From assembly GCA_963696315.1 (NCBI GenBank), contig CAVOJU010000032.1, positions 58,395 through 122,394 on the forward strand: a stretch of DNA of 64,000 nt, written 5' to 3'. The notes beneath the pieces were generated by a model, which saw nothing but the letters and a program-made list of their open reading frames with translations, was not told where the DNA came from and made no database searches. The DNA is from CAWKEY01 sp963696315 (lineage in GTDB: Bacteria; Pseudomonadota; Gammaproteobacteria; Methylococcales; Methylomonadaceae). This document shows, piece by piece, positions 33,287-43,044 of the stretch; position 1 is the first letter of the stretch; each line of letters opens with the position of its first letter. Position numbers and translations under genes: made by a program.

Positions 33287-33982
33287 ATGAATATAGCGAC
33301 AAAAGAACACACGTCCCGAATTTTCGATGGTGAATTAAACAATTTGCACTGTCTGGTGCTGGAAATGGCGGGTCTGGTCATCAATCAACTCGACCAATCC
33401 TTGAAATCGCTGCATGACAGGGATCCGCATCTGGCGGAAAACATTATTCTACGGGACCGGGACGTCGATAGCCATGAAAACAAAATCGATGCTGCCGTCT
33501 TCACCATTCTGGCCAAGCGTTCGCCGGTAGCCAATGATCTGCGCATGATCATGTCGGTCTCCAAAATGGTGGTTGATCTGGAATTGATTGGCGATGAAAT
33601 CGTAAAAGTAGCCAAATTGATCAGTTCACTGTTCGACAGCGACAGCAGCGATCCGAATCAGCACTTACTCAGGGATATAGTCAAAATGGGAGAGATCATA
33701 TCGGGGATGCTCAAACATGTCATACTGGCTTTTGATTCCTGTAATTTGGCCGAAGCCTATGCCTTGCTTAATGAAAGATGGGACTATGGCGAGGAGTTTC
33801 AGGCCGGCATTCGCAGACAGTTGACTTTTGTTATTGAAGACCCCCGTATCATGAGCCGCCTGCTCAATATTTTTCAGATCATGAAATCCCTGGAGCGCTG
33901 CGGCGATCATTGCCGGAACATCAACGAATATTTAATCTTCATGTTGGAGGGAAAAAATATCCGCCACCAAGGCTCTGATTAA
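33287..33982 (+). CDS. phoU: phosphate signalling protein PhoU
   Basis: Links Pst transport to the PhoR/PhoB sensor. The 231-residue protein is all helical with two repeats of the PhoU motif: MAGLVINQLDQSL...DRDVDSHENKID, and LLNERWDYGEEF...RSGDHCRNINEYLIFML-like at the end (SLERCGDHCRNINEYL). The ATG at 33287 is chosen. It is the last gene of pstSCAB-phoU; a terminator lies at 34043-34066. Confidence 0.93.
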   Translation: MNIATKEHTSRIFDGELNNLHCLVLEMAGLVINQLDQSLKSLHDRDPHLAENIILRDRDVDSHENKIDAAVFTILAKRSPVANDLRMIMSVSKMVVDLELIGDEIVKVAKLISSLFDSDSSDPNQHLLRDIVKMGEIISGMLKHVILAFDSCNLAEAYALLNERWDYGEEFQAGIRRQLTFVIEDPRIMSRLLNIFQIMKSLERCGDHCRNINEYLIFMLEGKNIRHQGSD

Positions 33983-34042
33983 GCGCTAACGCAAACCCCG
34001 CTACGCTGAATGGTAAACATATCGTCTGATAATTGGGGCTCG

Positions 34043-34066
34043 GCGCTTCGAAGCGCTGTATTTTTT
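34043..34066 (+). terminator. Rho-independent terminator after phoU
   Basis: A GC-rich 14-base palindrome (GCGCTTCGAAGCGC) followed by TGTA and six T residues, about 60 bases after the phoU stop. Confidence 0.65.
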
Positions 34067-34185
34067 AAGCTAAGCTTAATGGCACAGGGACATGATTGCC
34101 GGCAAGGGATTGACATTCCCGAGCTGGCCTCTGATCCCAATATCCTTGCCGCACACTTTTTTAACCCCTCAGTAAATCCAAAAAG

Positions 34186-36393
34186 ATGAATTCACAAGTC
34201 ATGCTCAGTCAAACTCCTGCAGCCGATAATAGCCACGACTTAATGCCGGTACCGATCAATTTCGACTTGACTGATCCGCAATGGTATCTCAATCGGGAGT
34301 TGACCTGGCTGGAATTCAATAAACGTGTCTTACACGAGGCCGAGGACGAACGCACCCCGTTGCTGGAACGCGTTAAATTCCTGGCTATCGTCAGTTCCAA
34401 TCTGGATGAGTTTTTTATGAAGCGGATTGGCGGTCTTAAGCAGCAGGTAGGCGCCGGCATCAGCGAACTCAGCGTTGATGGCCGCAGCCCAAAGCAGCAA
34501 ATCAGCGAATGTTATGCGGTAGTCCGTGAAATCGAAGCGAAAAAGGAGGCGTTATTTGTCCAAGTGACTGGCTTGCTGGAGCAACAAAATATTCGTATTG
34601 TGCCTTTTCGGCAATTGTCGGCGACTCAACAGCAACACATGCGGGACCATTACATTGAGAATATTTTTCCGCTGGTAACGCCGCAGGCCATCGACCCGGC
34701 CCACCCATTTCCGTTTATCTCCAACCTGTCCCTGAATCTTCTGGCTGGAGTCTATGCGGCAGAGCCTGAAGAGTTGACGCTGGTGCGCATTAAAGTCCCG
34801 GTCAGCCACAGCGTTCCGCGTTTTATCCAGGTCGGCGGCGAGCATCTCTATATTGCCTTGGGCGATTTGATCGCCAATCACCTGGACCTGTTGTTTCCCG
34901 GTATGAATATCGCCTTTTGTGAGCTATTCCGGGTCACCCGTAATGCGATTACCGAAAAAAATGAGGAGCAGGCCGATGACTTGCTGCAAATGATCGAATC
35001 CGAATTACGCGAGCGCAAATTCGCTTCGGTGGTGCGTCTTGAAGTGTCGGCTACCATAGGCAAATTACAAAGCGGCATGCTGGCCGCCGAATTGGGTTTA
35101 AACGAGGAGCAGGATGTGTTCGTGGTCAATCAACGCCTGGCAATGTCCGATCTGTTTCAGATCGCCGGCATAGACCGGCCTGATTTGCTCGACCCGCCGC
35201 ATCATCCCTGCGACCATCCCAAACTGGCCAGCGCGACCAATATTTTTCATGCCATACGCGAGCAGGGCACCATCCTCTTGCAGCATCCTTACGAATCGTT
35301 CGTCACCACGGTCGAGCGCTTTGTGAAAGAAGCCAGCCGTGATCCGAATGTACAGGCGATCAAAATGACCCTGTACCGGACTTCGGCAGGCACCAAAATA
35401 ATTCAGTATCTGATCGATGCCGCCTTAAACGGCAAACAGGTCACGGTTGTGGTGGAACTGAAGGCGCGCTTCGATGAATCGGCCAATATCAAATGGGCGC
35501 ATCGCATGGAGCAAGCCGGCATTCATGTGACCTACGGGGTGGTCGGTTTAAAAACCCATAGCAAAGTCATTTATATCGTGCGCCAGGATTTCAACGGTCT
35601 GCGCCGCTATGCCCATATCGGCACTGGTAATTATCATGCCGGTACCGCGCGGCTGTATACCGATCTCGGCATTTTGACTTGCGACCCGGCTATAGGCGGA
35701 GAGCTGACCGAATTATTCAATTTTCTGACCACCGGCCTGGTTCCTAAACGCAACTATCAGAATTTATTGATCGCCCCCAAGGCTTTAAAGTCCAGCTTGC
35801 TGGAAAAAATTGAACGCGAAATCAGCAAGCACACGGCAAAAACCCCGGGGTTGATCCAGTTTAAAATGAATGCGCTGGAAGATGCCGATATAACCGCGGC
35901 GCTGTACCGCGCCGCTCAAGCGGGCGTCAAAATAGATTTGATTATTCGCGATACCTGCCGCTTGCGTCCGGGCATTCCCGGCTTATCTGAAACCGTTCAA
36001 GTTATCAGTATTGTCGGCCGCTTCTTGGAGCATGCCCGGATTGTGTACTTCCAAAACGGCGGCGAAGAAGAATATTTTATCGGCTCGGCAGACTTTATGA
36101 AGCGCAACCTGGAAAGCCGGGTAGAGGTTCTGACGCCGGTAAAAAAACCCGAACTTAAAGCCACTCTCCGGGAAATTCTCAACGAACAGTTAAACAATCA
36201 GCGCAGCGTTTGGGAAATGCAGGCAGACGGCAGCTATATTCAACGCCACCCGAAAAACCAGCAGCATGAAACAGGGGTTCAGGAAACGCTGATTGAATTC
36301 GCTAAAAAACGTCTAAAGCAGGCTCAATCGGGTAAAAAACTCAAAAAAGCCCAACGGAAAATAAAAAATGGCATCAATTTGAATACCGGCTGA
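34186..36393 (+). CDS. ppk: polyphosphate kinase 1 (Ppk)
   Basis: Makes polyphosphate from ATP, reversibly. The 735-residue length fits Ppk1. Landmarks: YLNRELTWLEFNKRVLHEA at the N-terminus, SSNLDEFFMKRIGGLKQQ, VQAIKMTLYRTS, and the phosphorylated-histidine region GLKTHSKVIYIVR followed by the second histidine in GRFLEHARIVYF. It lies after pst-phoU, as expected for a phosphate-linked gene, but behind the terminator and without a visible Pho box. Confidence 0.95.
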   Translation: MNSQVMLSQTPAADNSHDLMPVPINFDLTDPQWYLNRELTWLEFNKRVLHEAEDERTPLLERVKFLAIVSSNLDEFFMKRIGGLKQQVGAGISELSVDGRSPKQQISECYAVVREIEAKKEALFVQVTGLLEQQNIRIVPFRQLSATQQQHMRDHYIENIFPLVTPQAIDPAHPFPFISNLSLNLLAGVYAAEPEELTLVRIKVPVSHSVPRFIQVGGEHLYIALGDLIANHLDLLFPGMNIAFCELFRVTRNAITEKNEEQADDLLQMIESELRERKFASVVRLEVSATIGKLQSGMLAAELGLNEEQDVFVVNQRLAMSDLFQIAGIDRPDLLDPPHHPCDHPKLASATNIFHAIREQGTILLQHPYESFVTTVERFVKEASRDPNVQAIKMTLYRTSAGTKIIQYLIDAALNGKQVTVVVELKARFDESANIKWAHRMEQAGIHVTYGVVGLKTHSKVIYIVRQDFNGLRRYAHIGTGNYHAGTARLYTDLGILTCDPAIGGELTELFNFLTTGLVPKRNYQNLLIAPKALKSSLLEKIEREISKHTAKTPGLIQFKMNALEDADITAALYRAAQAGVKIDLIIRDTCRLRPGIPGLSETVQVISIVGRFLEHARIVYFQNGGEEEYFIGSADFMKRNLESRVEVLTPVKKPELKATLREILNEQLNNQRSVWEMQADGSYIQRHPKNQQHETGVQETLIEFAKKRLKQAQSGKKLKKAQRKIKNGINLNTG

Positions 36394-36593
36394 CCCGCAG
36401 ATTCCCTGTCGGGTCCACGTCGCAGCTGGTGATAAGACAATTTATTCTGGCTAATGTAGGATTGCGGTCTTTTTGCAGTTCATTGCTGGTTTTAACGTTG
36501 TTCGATGAGGCGTCCTATGTGCGGCTATGTCCGCGCTTGCAGGCCAGAGAAGTCGATCCTGATCATTAATGTTATTGATATGAGGTTTTCATC

Positions 36594-39098
36594 ATGCCGA
36601 TCGACCAATTTATCAAGAGTAATCCGAAGCTTTCAATGATGAAGCTGCCTGAGCAAAGCATGAAAAAAAAGGACTTTATCGACAATTTTAAACAATACTA
36701 CATTCACTTGCTTGGGCGCGATGAGAATTACCGCTCGCCTTACTACGCATTAGAAGCGCTTTCCCTGGCTATACGGGACCGGTTAATGGAGCGCTGGAAA
36801 GCTACCCATCAGACCTATAAATCCGCCGACTGTAAGCGGGGCTTTTATTTGTCCATGGAATACCTGATGGGACGCACGTTGAGCAATGCCATGCTCAATC
36901 TCGGGGTTAACGATAGCGTGGCAGAAGCCATGTACGATCTCGGCATCGAAATCGAAGAGCTGATCAGTGCCGAACAGGACGCCGGTTTGGGCAATGGCGG
37001 TTTGGGCCGCCTCGCGGCCTGTTTCATGGACAGTTGCGCCTCTTTGCAACTGCCCGTCATCGGCTATGGCTTGCGCTATGAATATGGCATGTTTACCCAA
37101 AGCATCGTCAACGGTGAACAAGTCGAGAAGCCGGATCACTGGCTTCGCCACGGCAATGTCTGGGAAATCGCCCGGCTGGAATATTCCCACCGTATAAAAT
37201 TCGGCGGTCATACTGAAATCCATACCGATGAAACCGGCGGGCGGCGTGTTTGCTGGATACAAACCAGCGATGTGCTGGCGGTTCCGTTCGACACTCCTGT
37301 GCCCGGCTATCAAAACGACACCGTCAATACCCTGCGCCTGTGGAAGGCGGTCGCGACCGAAGAATTCGACCTGGATGAATTCAATTCGGGCGACTATGCC
37401 GACGCTGTGGCGGAAAAGATCAGCGCTGAAAACATCACCATGGTGCTCTATCCTAACGACGCTAACGAAAACGGCAAAGAACTGCGGCTGCGCCAGCAAT
37501 ATTTTCTGGCTTCCGCCAGTTTGCAGGATGTCATCGCCCATTGGCTGAAAAGGCATGGCAAGGATTTCAGCCAATTTTCGGCAAAAAACTGTTTCCAGTT
37601 GAACGACACCCATCCGAGCATCGCCATCCCTGAACTGATGCGCTTGTTGATGGATAATCACGGCTTGGGTTGGCATGAGGCCTGGGCTATCACCCGCAAC
37701 ACCATGGCCTATACCAATCACACTCTATTGCCGGAAGCCCTTGAAAAATGGCCGGTCAGTTTAATGCGGCGGTTGCTGCCCCGGTTGATGGAAATCATTT
37801 TCGAAATCAATGCGCATTTCCTGGCCGAAGTATCCGCCCATTGGCCCGGCGATATCGAGCGTCTGCGCAGAATGTCGATCATTGAGGAAGCCGGACAACA
37901 GCAGGTCAGAATGGCCTATCTTGCCATCGCCGGCAGTTTTTCGGTCAACGGCGTCGCAAAATTGCATTCCGAATTATTGAAGCGTGGCCTGTTTAGCGAT
38001 TTTTATGCGCTATGGCCGAAAAAATTCAACAACAAAACCAATGGCGTCACCCCGAGGCGCTGGTTGGTAGCGAGCAATCGGGAACTGGCCACGTTAATAA
38101 CCGAAACTATCGGCGACGGCTGGATTACCGATTTGGCGCAACTGAAAAAACTGGAGCCTTATGCAGAAGATGCAAAATTCCGGCAGCGCTGGCGCAAGAT
38201 CAAACAGGCCGCCAAGCAGCGTTTGATCGACTATAAGAAACAGCAAGATCATATCGAGCTCAATGTGAACGCCTTATTCGACGTGCAAGTCAAACGCATT
38301 CATGAATACAAGCGGCAGTTGTTAAACCTGTTGCATGTCATTTACCTGTATAACCGCATCAAAACTGGGGATACCGATAATTGGGTCCCGCGCTGTGTTT
38401 TGATCGGCGGCAAAGCCGCCCCTGGCTATCGGATGGCAAAAAATATCATCAAATTGATTAATAATGTTGCCAATGTCATCAACGCTGATCCTGAAGCCAG
38501 CGGAAAACTGAATTTACTGTTTTTGCCCGATTACCGTGTATCGGCGATGGAAAAAATCTGCCCTGGAGTAGACTTGTCCGAACAAATCTCGACCGCCGGC
38601 AAAGAAGCCTCCGGCACCGGCAACATGAAACTGATGATGAACGGGGCCATTACCATCGGCACGCTCGACGGTGCCAACATTGAAATTCTTGAAGCAGTGG
38701 GCGAGGCCAATTTTTTTCTGTTCGGATTGACCGAAGCGCAGATTGAAGACCGCAGAAAGCATTACGACCCGGTCGCCATCATCGACCAGGATGAAGCCTT
38801 ACAGCAAGTTTTCAAACTATTGGAATGCGGCCATTTTAATCAATTTGAACCGGGAATTTTTGACGATCTGATCAACTCCCTGAAAAGTCCGCACGATCCC
38901 TGGATGACTATTGCCGATTTTAGAAGCTTCATCGATGCGCAAAAGCGTGTCGAAGATGCCTACCGGGACAAGGATCATTGGACTCGGATGAGCATTATCA
39001 ACTGCGCCAACAGCGGGATATTTTCTACCGATAGAACCATCAGTGAATACAACCGCGATATTTGGAAACTGGAGCCGCAGCCGGTCAAGCATAAATAA
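36594..39098 (+). CDS. glgP: glycogen/alpha-glucan phosphorylase (GlgP)
   Basis: Releases glucose-1-phosphate from glycogen with a PLP cofactor. The 834-residue protein has the start-domain YLSMEYLMGRTL, GNGGLGRLAACFMDS, the KRIHEYKRQLLN motif and the PLP-lysine region SGTGNMKLMMNGAITIGTLD. An internal ATG (36636) is a possible start. It lies 200 bases after ppk. Together with glgC, glk and the PhK-like protein it forms the window's glycogen set. Confidence 0.95.
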   Translation: MPIDQFIKSNPKLSMMKLPEQSMKKKDFIDNFKQYYIHLLGRDENYRSPYYALEALSLAIRDRLMERWKATHQTYKSADCKRGFYLSMEYLMGRTLSNAMLNLGVNDSVAEAMYDLGIEIEELISAEQDAGLGNGGLGRLAACFMDSCASLQLPVIGYGLRYEYGMFTQSIVNGEQVEKPDHWLRHGNVWEIARLEYSHRIKFGGHTEIHTDETGGRRVCWIQTSDVLAVPFDTPVPGYQNDTVNTLRLWKAVATEEFDLDEFNSGDYADAVAEKISAENITMVLYPNDANENGKELRLRQQYFLASASLQDVIAHWLKRHGKDFSQFSAKNCFQLNDTHPSIAIPELMRLLMDNHGLGWHEAWAITRNTMAYTNHTLLPEALEKWPVSLMRRLLPRLMEIIFEINAHFLAEVSAHWPGDIERLRRMSIIEEAGQQQVRMAYLAIAGSFSVNGVAKLHSELLKRGLFSDFYALWPKKFNNKTNGVTPRRWLVASNRELATLITETIGDGWITDLAQLKKLEPYAEDAKFRQRWRKIKQAAKQRLIDYKKQQDHIELNVNALFDVQVKRIHEYKRQLLNLLHVIYLYNRIKTGDTDNWVPRCVLIGGKAAPGYRMAKNIIKLINNVANVINADPEASGKLNLLFLPDYRVSAMEKICPGVDLSEQISTAGKEASGTGNMKLMMNGAITIGTLDGANIEILEAVGEANFFLFGLTEAQIEDRRKHYDPVAIIDQDEALQQVFKLLECGHFNQFEPGIFDDLINSLKSPHDPWMTIADFRSFIDAQKRVEDAYRDKDHWTRMSIINCANSGIFSTDRTISEYNRDIWKLEPQPVKHK

Positions 39099-39114
39099 GC
39101 AAACATAGGTAACT

Positions 39115-39134
39115 CCCCGGCTATGCTGGGGTTT
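39115..39134 (+). terminator. possible terminator after glgP
   Basis: A seven-base-pair GC-rich stem (CCCCGGC, TAT, GCTGGGG, one G-T pair) followed by TTT. It begins 16 bases after the glgP stop. The T run is short, so confidence is moderate. Confidence 0.45.
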
Positions 39135-39248
39135 CCTAGGATTGATTACTGGAGATGACGGAATGCCGCTGTCTTGATAAATTTTGACGTCGATAATCAA
39201 AGCCTTGTGTGCAGGAAGGCATAGTTCGAAAACTCCAAGCTAAAACAA

Positions 39249-39263
39249 TATATACGGTATATA
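39249..39263. promoter_or_regulatory. palindromic operator candidate (TATATAC-G-GTATATA)
   Basis: Perfect seven-base arms around one base, located about 33 bases upstream of a short leader frame and 85 bases upstream of a ribbon-helix-helix gene. Proteins of that fold often bind such short palindromes to repress their own genes. Confidence 0.5.
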
Positions 39264-39295
39264 CTGTTTGTTTTATAACTTGAGAGAATAAGACG

Positions 39296-39391
39296 ATGAG
39301 TACGCATAGAGCCAAAATCAAAAAGAACCGCAAACGAACCGCATCAGATGGAAACGTCAATACAGAAAGCAGTAAAAACCAAAGGTTCTAA
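39296..39391 (+). CDS. short leader ORF, 31 aa, overlapping RHH gene
   Basis: MSTHRAKIKKNRKRTASDG and onward, stop at 39389-39391, with a GAGAGAATAAG ribosome site. It overlaps the start of the next gene in another frame. It may be a true leader peptide that couples translation, or the real N-terminus of the next protein separated by an indel; the basic composition of both parts allows either. Confidence 0.35.
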   Translation: MSTHRAKIKKNRKRTASDGNVNTESSKNQRF

Positions 39392-39710
39392 AAAATCATC
39401 AGCAGCAAAATCAAGCGAAACTCCTGACCTTCAAGAAGGCATTGAGCCAGTTGAAAGCGAAGCGGGCACTGCTGGCAAAAAAAGAAAAATCGCCAAAGTG
39501 AAAGTGATCAGGGATAGCTTTTCATTTCCAGAGCAGGACTACCTGAAAATTTCGGAACTCAAGAAAACCTGCTTGGCCACAGGCGTTCATGTCAAAAAAA
39601 GCGAAATTCTCCGCGCAGGACTAAATTTGCTGAGCAAATTAAACCTGGACGAACTTAAGCAAGCGGTTGAGGAAGTAGAAAAAGTCAAAACAGGCCGCCC
39701 CAATACTTGA
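39348..39710 (+). CDS. ribbon-helix-helix-like DNA-binding protein, 120 aa
   Basis: The N-terminal 60 residues are a Lys/Ser/Glu-rich disordered tail; the rest (RDSFSFPEQDYLKISELKK, VHVKKSEILRAGLNLLSKL) reads like a strand followed by two helices as in ribbon-helix-helix regulators. No SD precedes the ATG at 39348, and a 31-codon frame with a good ribosome site overlaps it from 39296. A palindrome at 39249-39263 could be its own operator. Function in the cell is unknown. Confidence 0.65.
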   Translation: METSIQKAVKTKGSKKSSAAKSSETPDLQEGIEPVESEAGTAGKKRKIAKVKVIRDSFSFPEQDYLKISELKKTCLATGVHVKKSEILRAGLNLLSKLNLDELKQAVEEVEKVKTGRPNT

Positions 39711-39839
39711 AAAAAATAGCGGGACAGATGCCGTTATGTTCGAGATCTGCAGAAATAAGTGCAGCCAGTTTTTAAATGCTTAAACGCCTTTCTTGCAATG
39801 TAACAAAGTTGTCAAAATACAGCGTTATACTTTTGGGTT

Positions 39840-41369
39840 ATGAAAAAAGCCAGAATTAAAAAACACAAGCTTCTACTGCGGCATCTGACGCTGGATGATT
39901 ACGATAATATTGCGATTTTAATGGAGCATGTTTACGGTAATTTGGGTGGCGCCTGGAAGCAGGACCAGTATGCCGCACAGCTTGCCCGTTTTCCTGAAGG
40001 GCAGATAGTCATTGAGGATAATGGCCAGTTGGTGGCCGCCGCCTTGTCGATGATCGTCGATTATGCCCGCTTTGGCGATAACCACACCTATGCTCAAATT
40101 ACCGGTGATGGCTATTTGACTCATCATGACCCGCACGGTGACACCTTGTATGGGGTTGATATTTTTGTGCATCCCAAGTACCGGGGCTTGCGCCTGGGGA
40201 GACGATTGTACGATGCGCGCAAGGAACTGTGCCGGAATCTGAATCTGCGCCGGTTTATTGCCGGTGGCCGGATTCCCGGCTACTCCGAATATGCCGATAG
40301 TTTAAGCCCCGTGCGCTATATCGAAGAGGTAAAAAACCGCGAGATCTTTGATCCGGTTCTGTCATTTCAACTCGCTAACGGTTTCCATGTGCGGAAGCTG
40401 TTAACCGGCTATCTTCCGGTAGACGCCGATTCCCAGGGTTACGCGACGCTTTTGGAATGGGTAAACCTTGATTACGTCGACAAAGCACCTTCCATTGGGG
40501 CTCCCAAGAGTGTCATCCGCTTAGGCGTTGTGCAGTGGCAGATGCGAACCTTGACCAGTGTCGAGGAGTTGCTCAAGCACGCCGAATTTTTTATTGATGC
40601 GGTGGCGGGATACCAGGCCGACTTTGTGCTTTTTCCCGAGTATATGAGCGCGCCGCTGATGGGGCTGTTTAATGATAAAAACCCGCCCGATGCGATTCGT
40701 GCCTTGGCAGGTTTTAGTAGTGAAATCCGGAATGGCTTATTGGAGATGGCCATGTCCTACAATATCAATATTATTGCCGGTTCTTTGCCGGAATACAGTG
40801 CCCACGAGCTTTATAACGTGTCCTGGCTGCTCAGACGCGACGGTACCTTTGAGGCGCAGTACAAAATTCACGTCACCATCGACGAAGTCAGCTGTTGGGG
40901 CGTTCAGGGCGGCGATGCATTAAAAGTATTCGATAGCGATTGCGGCAAGATTGCGGTCTTAATTTGTTACGATTCTGAATTCCCCGAACTTGCGCGCTTG
41001 GCGACTATTCAAGGCGCGCAAATTCTTTTTGTGCCCTTCTGGACCGACACCAAAAATGCTTACCAACGGGTGCGTTATTGTGCACATGCGCGTGCCATTG
41101 AAAATGAATGCTTTGTGGCGATTACCGGCAGTGTCGGCAATTTGCCGCATGCCGAGAATATGGACATACAATACGCGCAGGCGGCTATTTTTTGTCCCAG
41201 TGATTTTTCTTTTCCACATGATGCCATATTGGCAGAAGCCACGCCCAATACCGAGATGACCCTGATTGCCGATGTTAACCTGGATCTGCTCAAACAGGTT
41301 CGCACCCGCGGTGCGGCGCAGAATCTTGCCAACCGGCGGCATGATCTGTATCGCCTGGAGTGGGTGTAG
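39840..41369 (+). CDS. GNAT acetyltransferase fused to carbon-nitrogen hydrolase
   Basis: A 509-residue two-domain cytoplasmic protein. The N-terminal 200 residues are a GNAT fold (LRHLTLDDYDNIAILMEHVY, DIFVHPKYRGLRLGRRLYDARK). The rest is a nitrilase-superfamily hydrolase with the Glu-Lys-Cys triad visible in LFPEYMSAP, QYKIHVT and LICYDSEFPELARL. This fusion is a widespread family without a fixed substrate; amidase activity on an acylated amine or amino acid is likely. It stands alone and is convergent with phoD. Confidence 0.9.
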   Translation: MKKARIKKHKLLLRHLTLDDYDNIAILMEHVYGNLGGAWKQDQYAAQLARFPEGQIVIEDNGQLVAAALSMIVDYARFGDNHTYAQITGDGYLTHHDPHGDTLYGVDIFVHPKYRGLRLGRRLYDARKELCRNLNLRRFIAGGRIPGYSEYADSLSPVRYIEEVKNREIFDPVLSFQLANGFHVRKLLTGYLPVDADSQGYATLLEWVNLDYVDKAPSIGAPKSVIRLGVVQWQMRTLTSVEELLKHAEFFIDAVAGYQADFVLFPEYMSAPLMGLFNDKNPPDAIRALAGFSSEIRNGLLEMAMSYNINIIAGSLPEYSAHELYNVSWLLRRDGTFEAQYKIHVTIDEVSCWGVQGGDALKVFDSDCGKIAVLICYDSEFPELARLATIQGAQILFVPFWTDTKNAYQRVRYCAHARAIENECFVAITGSVGNLPHAENMDIQYAQAAIFCPSDFSFPHDAILAEATPNTEMTLIADVNLDLLKQVRTRGAAQNLANRRHDLYRLEWV

Positions 41370-41393
41370 CGGGTTTGATCAACTAAACCTTGC

Positions 41394-42995
41394 TCAAGCC
41401 AGAGCCGGCGTAATTTCTTGCGTAAACAGGGTTTCGCCCTCGATGTCTTTTAATGACACTGTCATTACCAGGCTCGTACCATCAATATCGACCTGGCCGA
41501 AAAACTGAAGGCCCGACAGGGGCGACAGGTTTGGGCTGGGCGATGCTTTTTGAAATATCAATTGCGGTCCGAAAGTATCATCAAGCGCATGGGGGCCAAA
41601 ACTGCCGGCATTCAAAGGGCCAGAAACAAATTCCCAAAACGGGTCGAAATTTTTGAACCGGGCTTGGACAGGGTCATAATAATGCGCGGCGCAGTAATGG
41701 ACGTCGGCGGTGAACCACACCATATTGGCTATTTTTTCTTGTTTGACAAAGGCCAGCAATTCCGCCATTTCAAATTCACGTCCCAAAACAGGGCCGTCGC
41801 CGTTGGCAAGACTTTCGAATTGAGGTCTATCCAGTTGATCGACGCCATCGAGTGACTGCAAACCGATAGGCATATCGGCGGCGATCACTTTCCATACGGC
41901 CTTCGAGTTTTTTAAAGCGGTTTTCAGCCAGTCCAATTGCTCACGGCCCAAATAGGCGGTATCGGCGCCGGGCTGCTGCTGGCGGTTATAGTTGTTTGCC
42001 CCGCGATAGGAGCGCATATCCAAGGCAAAAATATCCAGCAGCGGGCCATACGGGCACACGCGGTAAATACGCTGGCTTTGGTTGGCTGCATGATAGCGGA
42101 TGGGCGCATATTCCAATGCCGCAATGGTGCCTAGCGAGATGAGTTCGGCTATCTTCTTTTCAGCATAACGATCATCACTTTCCAGGTTTTTTGCAGCAGA
42201 CCAATTGTTGCTGACCTCGTGGTCATCCCACAGCCAGATGGTTGGAACTTCCGCATTAAACCGGCGCAAATTATGATCCAGCAAATTATATTTATAGCGG
42301 CCGCGAAACTCGTCCAGAGTCTCCGCAACCTTGGCGACCTCCGGGGTTACGAGGTTACGCCAGATTTCACCGGTTTCATGAACTGTCTGGAATTCCTGAA
42401 TGGGGCTGTCGGCATAAATACTGTCACCACAATGAATAAAAAAATCCGGATGGGTTAAGCGCATGGTTTCGTAGATTCTCATCCCGCCAATGTCCGGATT
42501 AATGCCCCAACCTTGACCACAGGTGTCGCCGGACCAGAGAAAGCGGATATTTTCCGCACGATCCGGAGCTGTACGAAAATGACCGTAACTGGCCTTGCTT
42601 AACACTTGCTGATTATTGATATCCTGGAACATGACCTGTACGTAAACATCCTGGCCGGGTGGCAGTTCTTGTAAATCGATGCGCGCGGTATAGTCGGAAT
42701 TTTCCAGGGCCAAGGGGCCATGTAGCAGTTTTGAATCGATAAAGTCGGGATTGAAGCTGTATTCAACCAGCATTCTGCCGGGACGGTCGGATCGGCTCCA
42801 GACAATGGCCCGGTCTGACAACACGTCGCCAAACTGAATCCCTTGTGATAATTGGGGCTGGGCTGCTATGGCCGCAGTTTTGAAAGATGCGACAACGCTG
42901 CTCAAGCCGGCGACTGTGGGAACAACGCCGGCACTCAATGCGAGACCGGCATTTTTGAGAAAGCTACGGCGGGATTTTTGATATTCATCCAACAT
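41394..42995 (-). CDS. phoD: PhoD-family alkaline phosphatase (Tat-exported)
   Basis: Exported phosphodiesterase/phosphomonoesterase of 533 residues. The N-terminus has a twin-arginine signal (SRRSFLKNAG, residues 8-17) and the mature protein holds PhoD landmarks: GIQFGDVLSDRAIVWSRSD, LWSGDTCGQGWGIN, HCGDSIYADSPIQ, IWLWDDHEVSNNW and VWFTADVHYCAAHYYDP, which bind the Fe/Ca centre. A Pho box lies about 50 bases upstream. It should free phosphate from organic esters when phosphate is short, together with pst. Confidence 0.92.
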   Translation of the reverse strand: MLDEYQKSRRSFLKNAGLALSAGVVPTVAGLSSVVASFKTAAIAAQPQLSQGIQFGDVLSDRAIVWSRSDRPGRMLVEYSFNPDFIDSKLLHGPLALENSDYTARIDLQELPPGQDVYVQVMFQDINNQQVLSKASYGHFRTAPDRAENIRFLWSGDTCGQGWGINPDIGGMRIYETMRLTHPDFFIHCGDSIYADSPIQEFQTVHETGEIWRNLVTPEVAKVAETLDEFRGRYKYNLLDHNLRRFNAEVPTIWLWDDHEVSNNWSAAKNLESDDRYAEKKIAELISLGTIAALEYAPIRYHAANQSQRIYRVCPYGPLLDIFALDMRSYRGANNYNRQQQPGADTAYLGREQLDWLKTALKNSKAVWKVIAADMPIGLQSLDGVDQLDRPQFESLANGDGPVLGREFEMAELLAFVKQEKIANMVWFTADVHYCAAHYYDPVQARFKNFDPFWEFVSGPLNAGSFGPHALDDTFGPQLIFQKASPSPNLSPLSGLQFFGQVDIDGTSLVMTVSLKDIEGETLFTQEITPALA

Positions 42996-43044
42996 AATAA
43001 CCAGCCCTGAATTTGAAAATCAGGCTGTATTATTGAAGCAAGTT

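Noticed and set aside
36392..36415. GACCCG...CGGGTC hairpin after ppk
   Set aside because: Short stem, 12-base loop and no T run; not a convincing terminator.
36783..37721. long open frame on the minus strand across glgP
   Set aside because: Antisense shadow of a strongly conserved gene; composition follows the codons of glgP.
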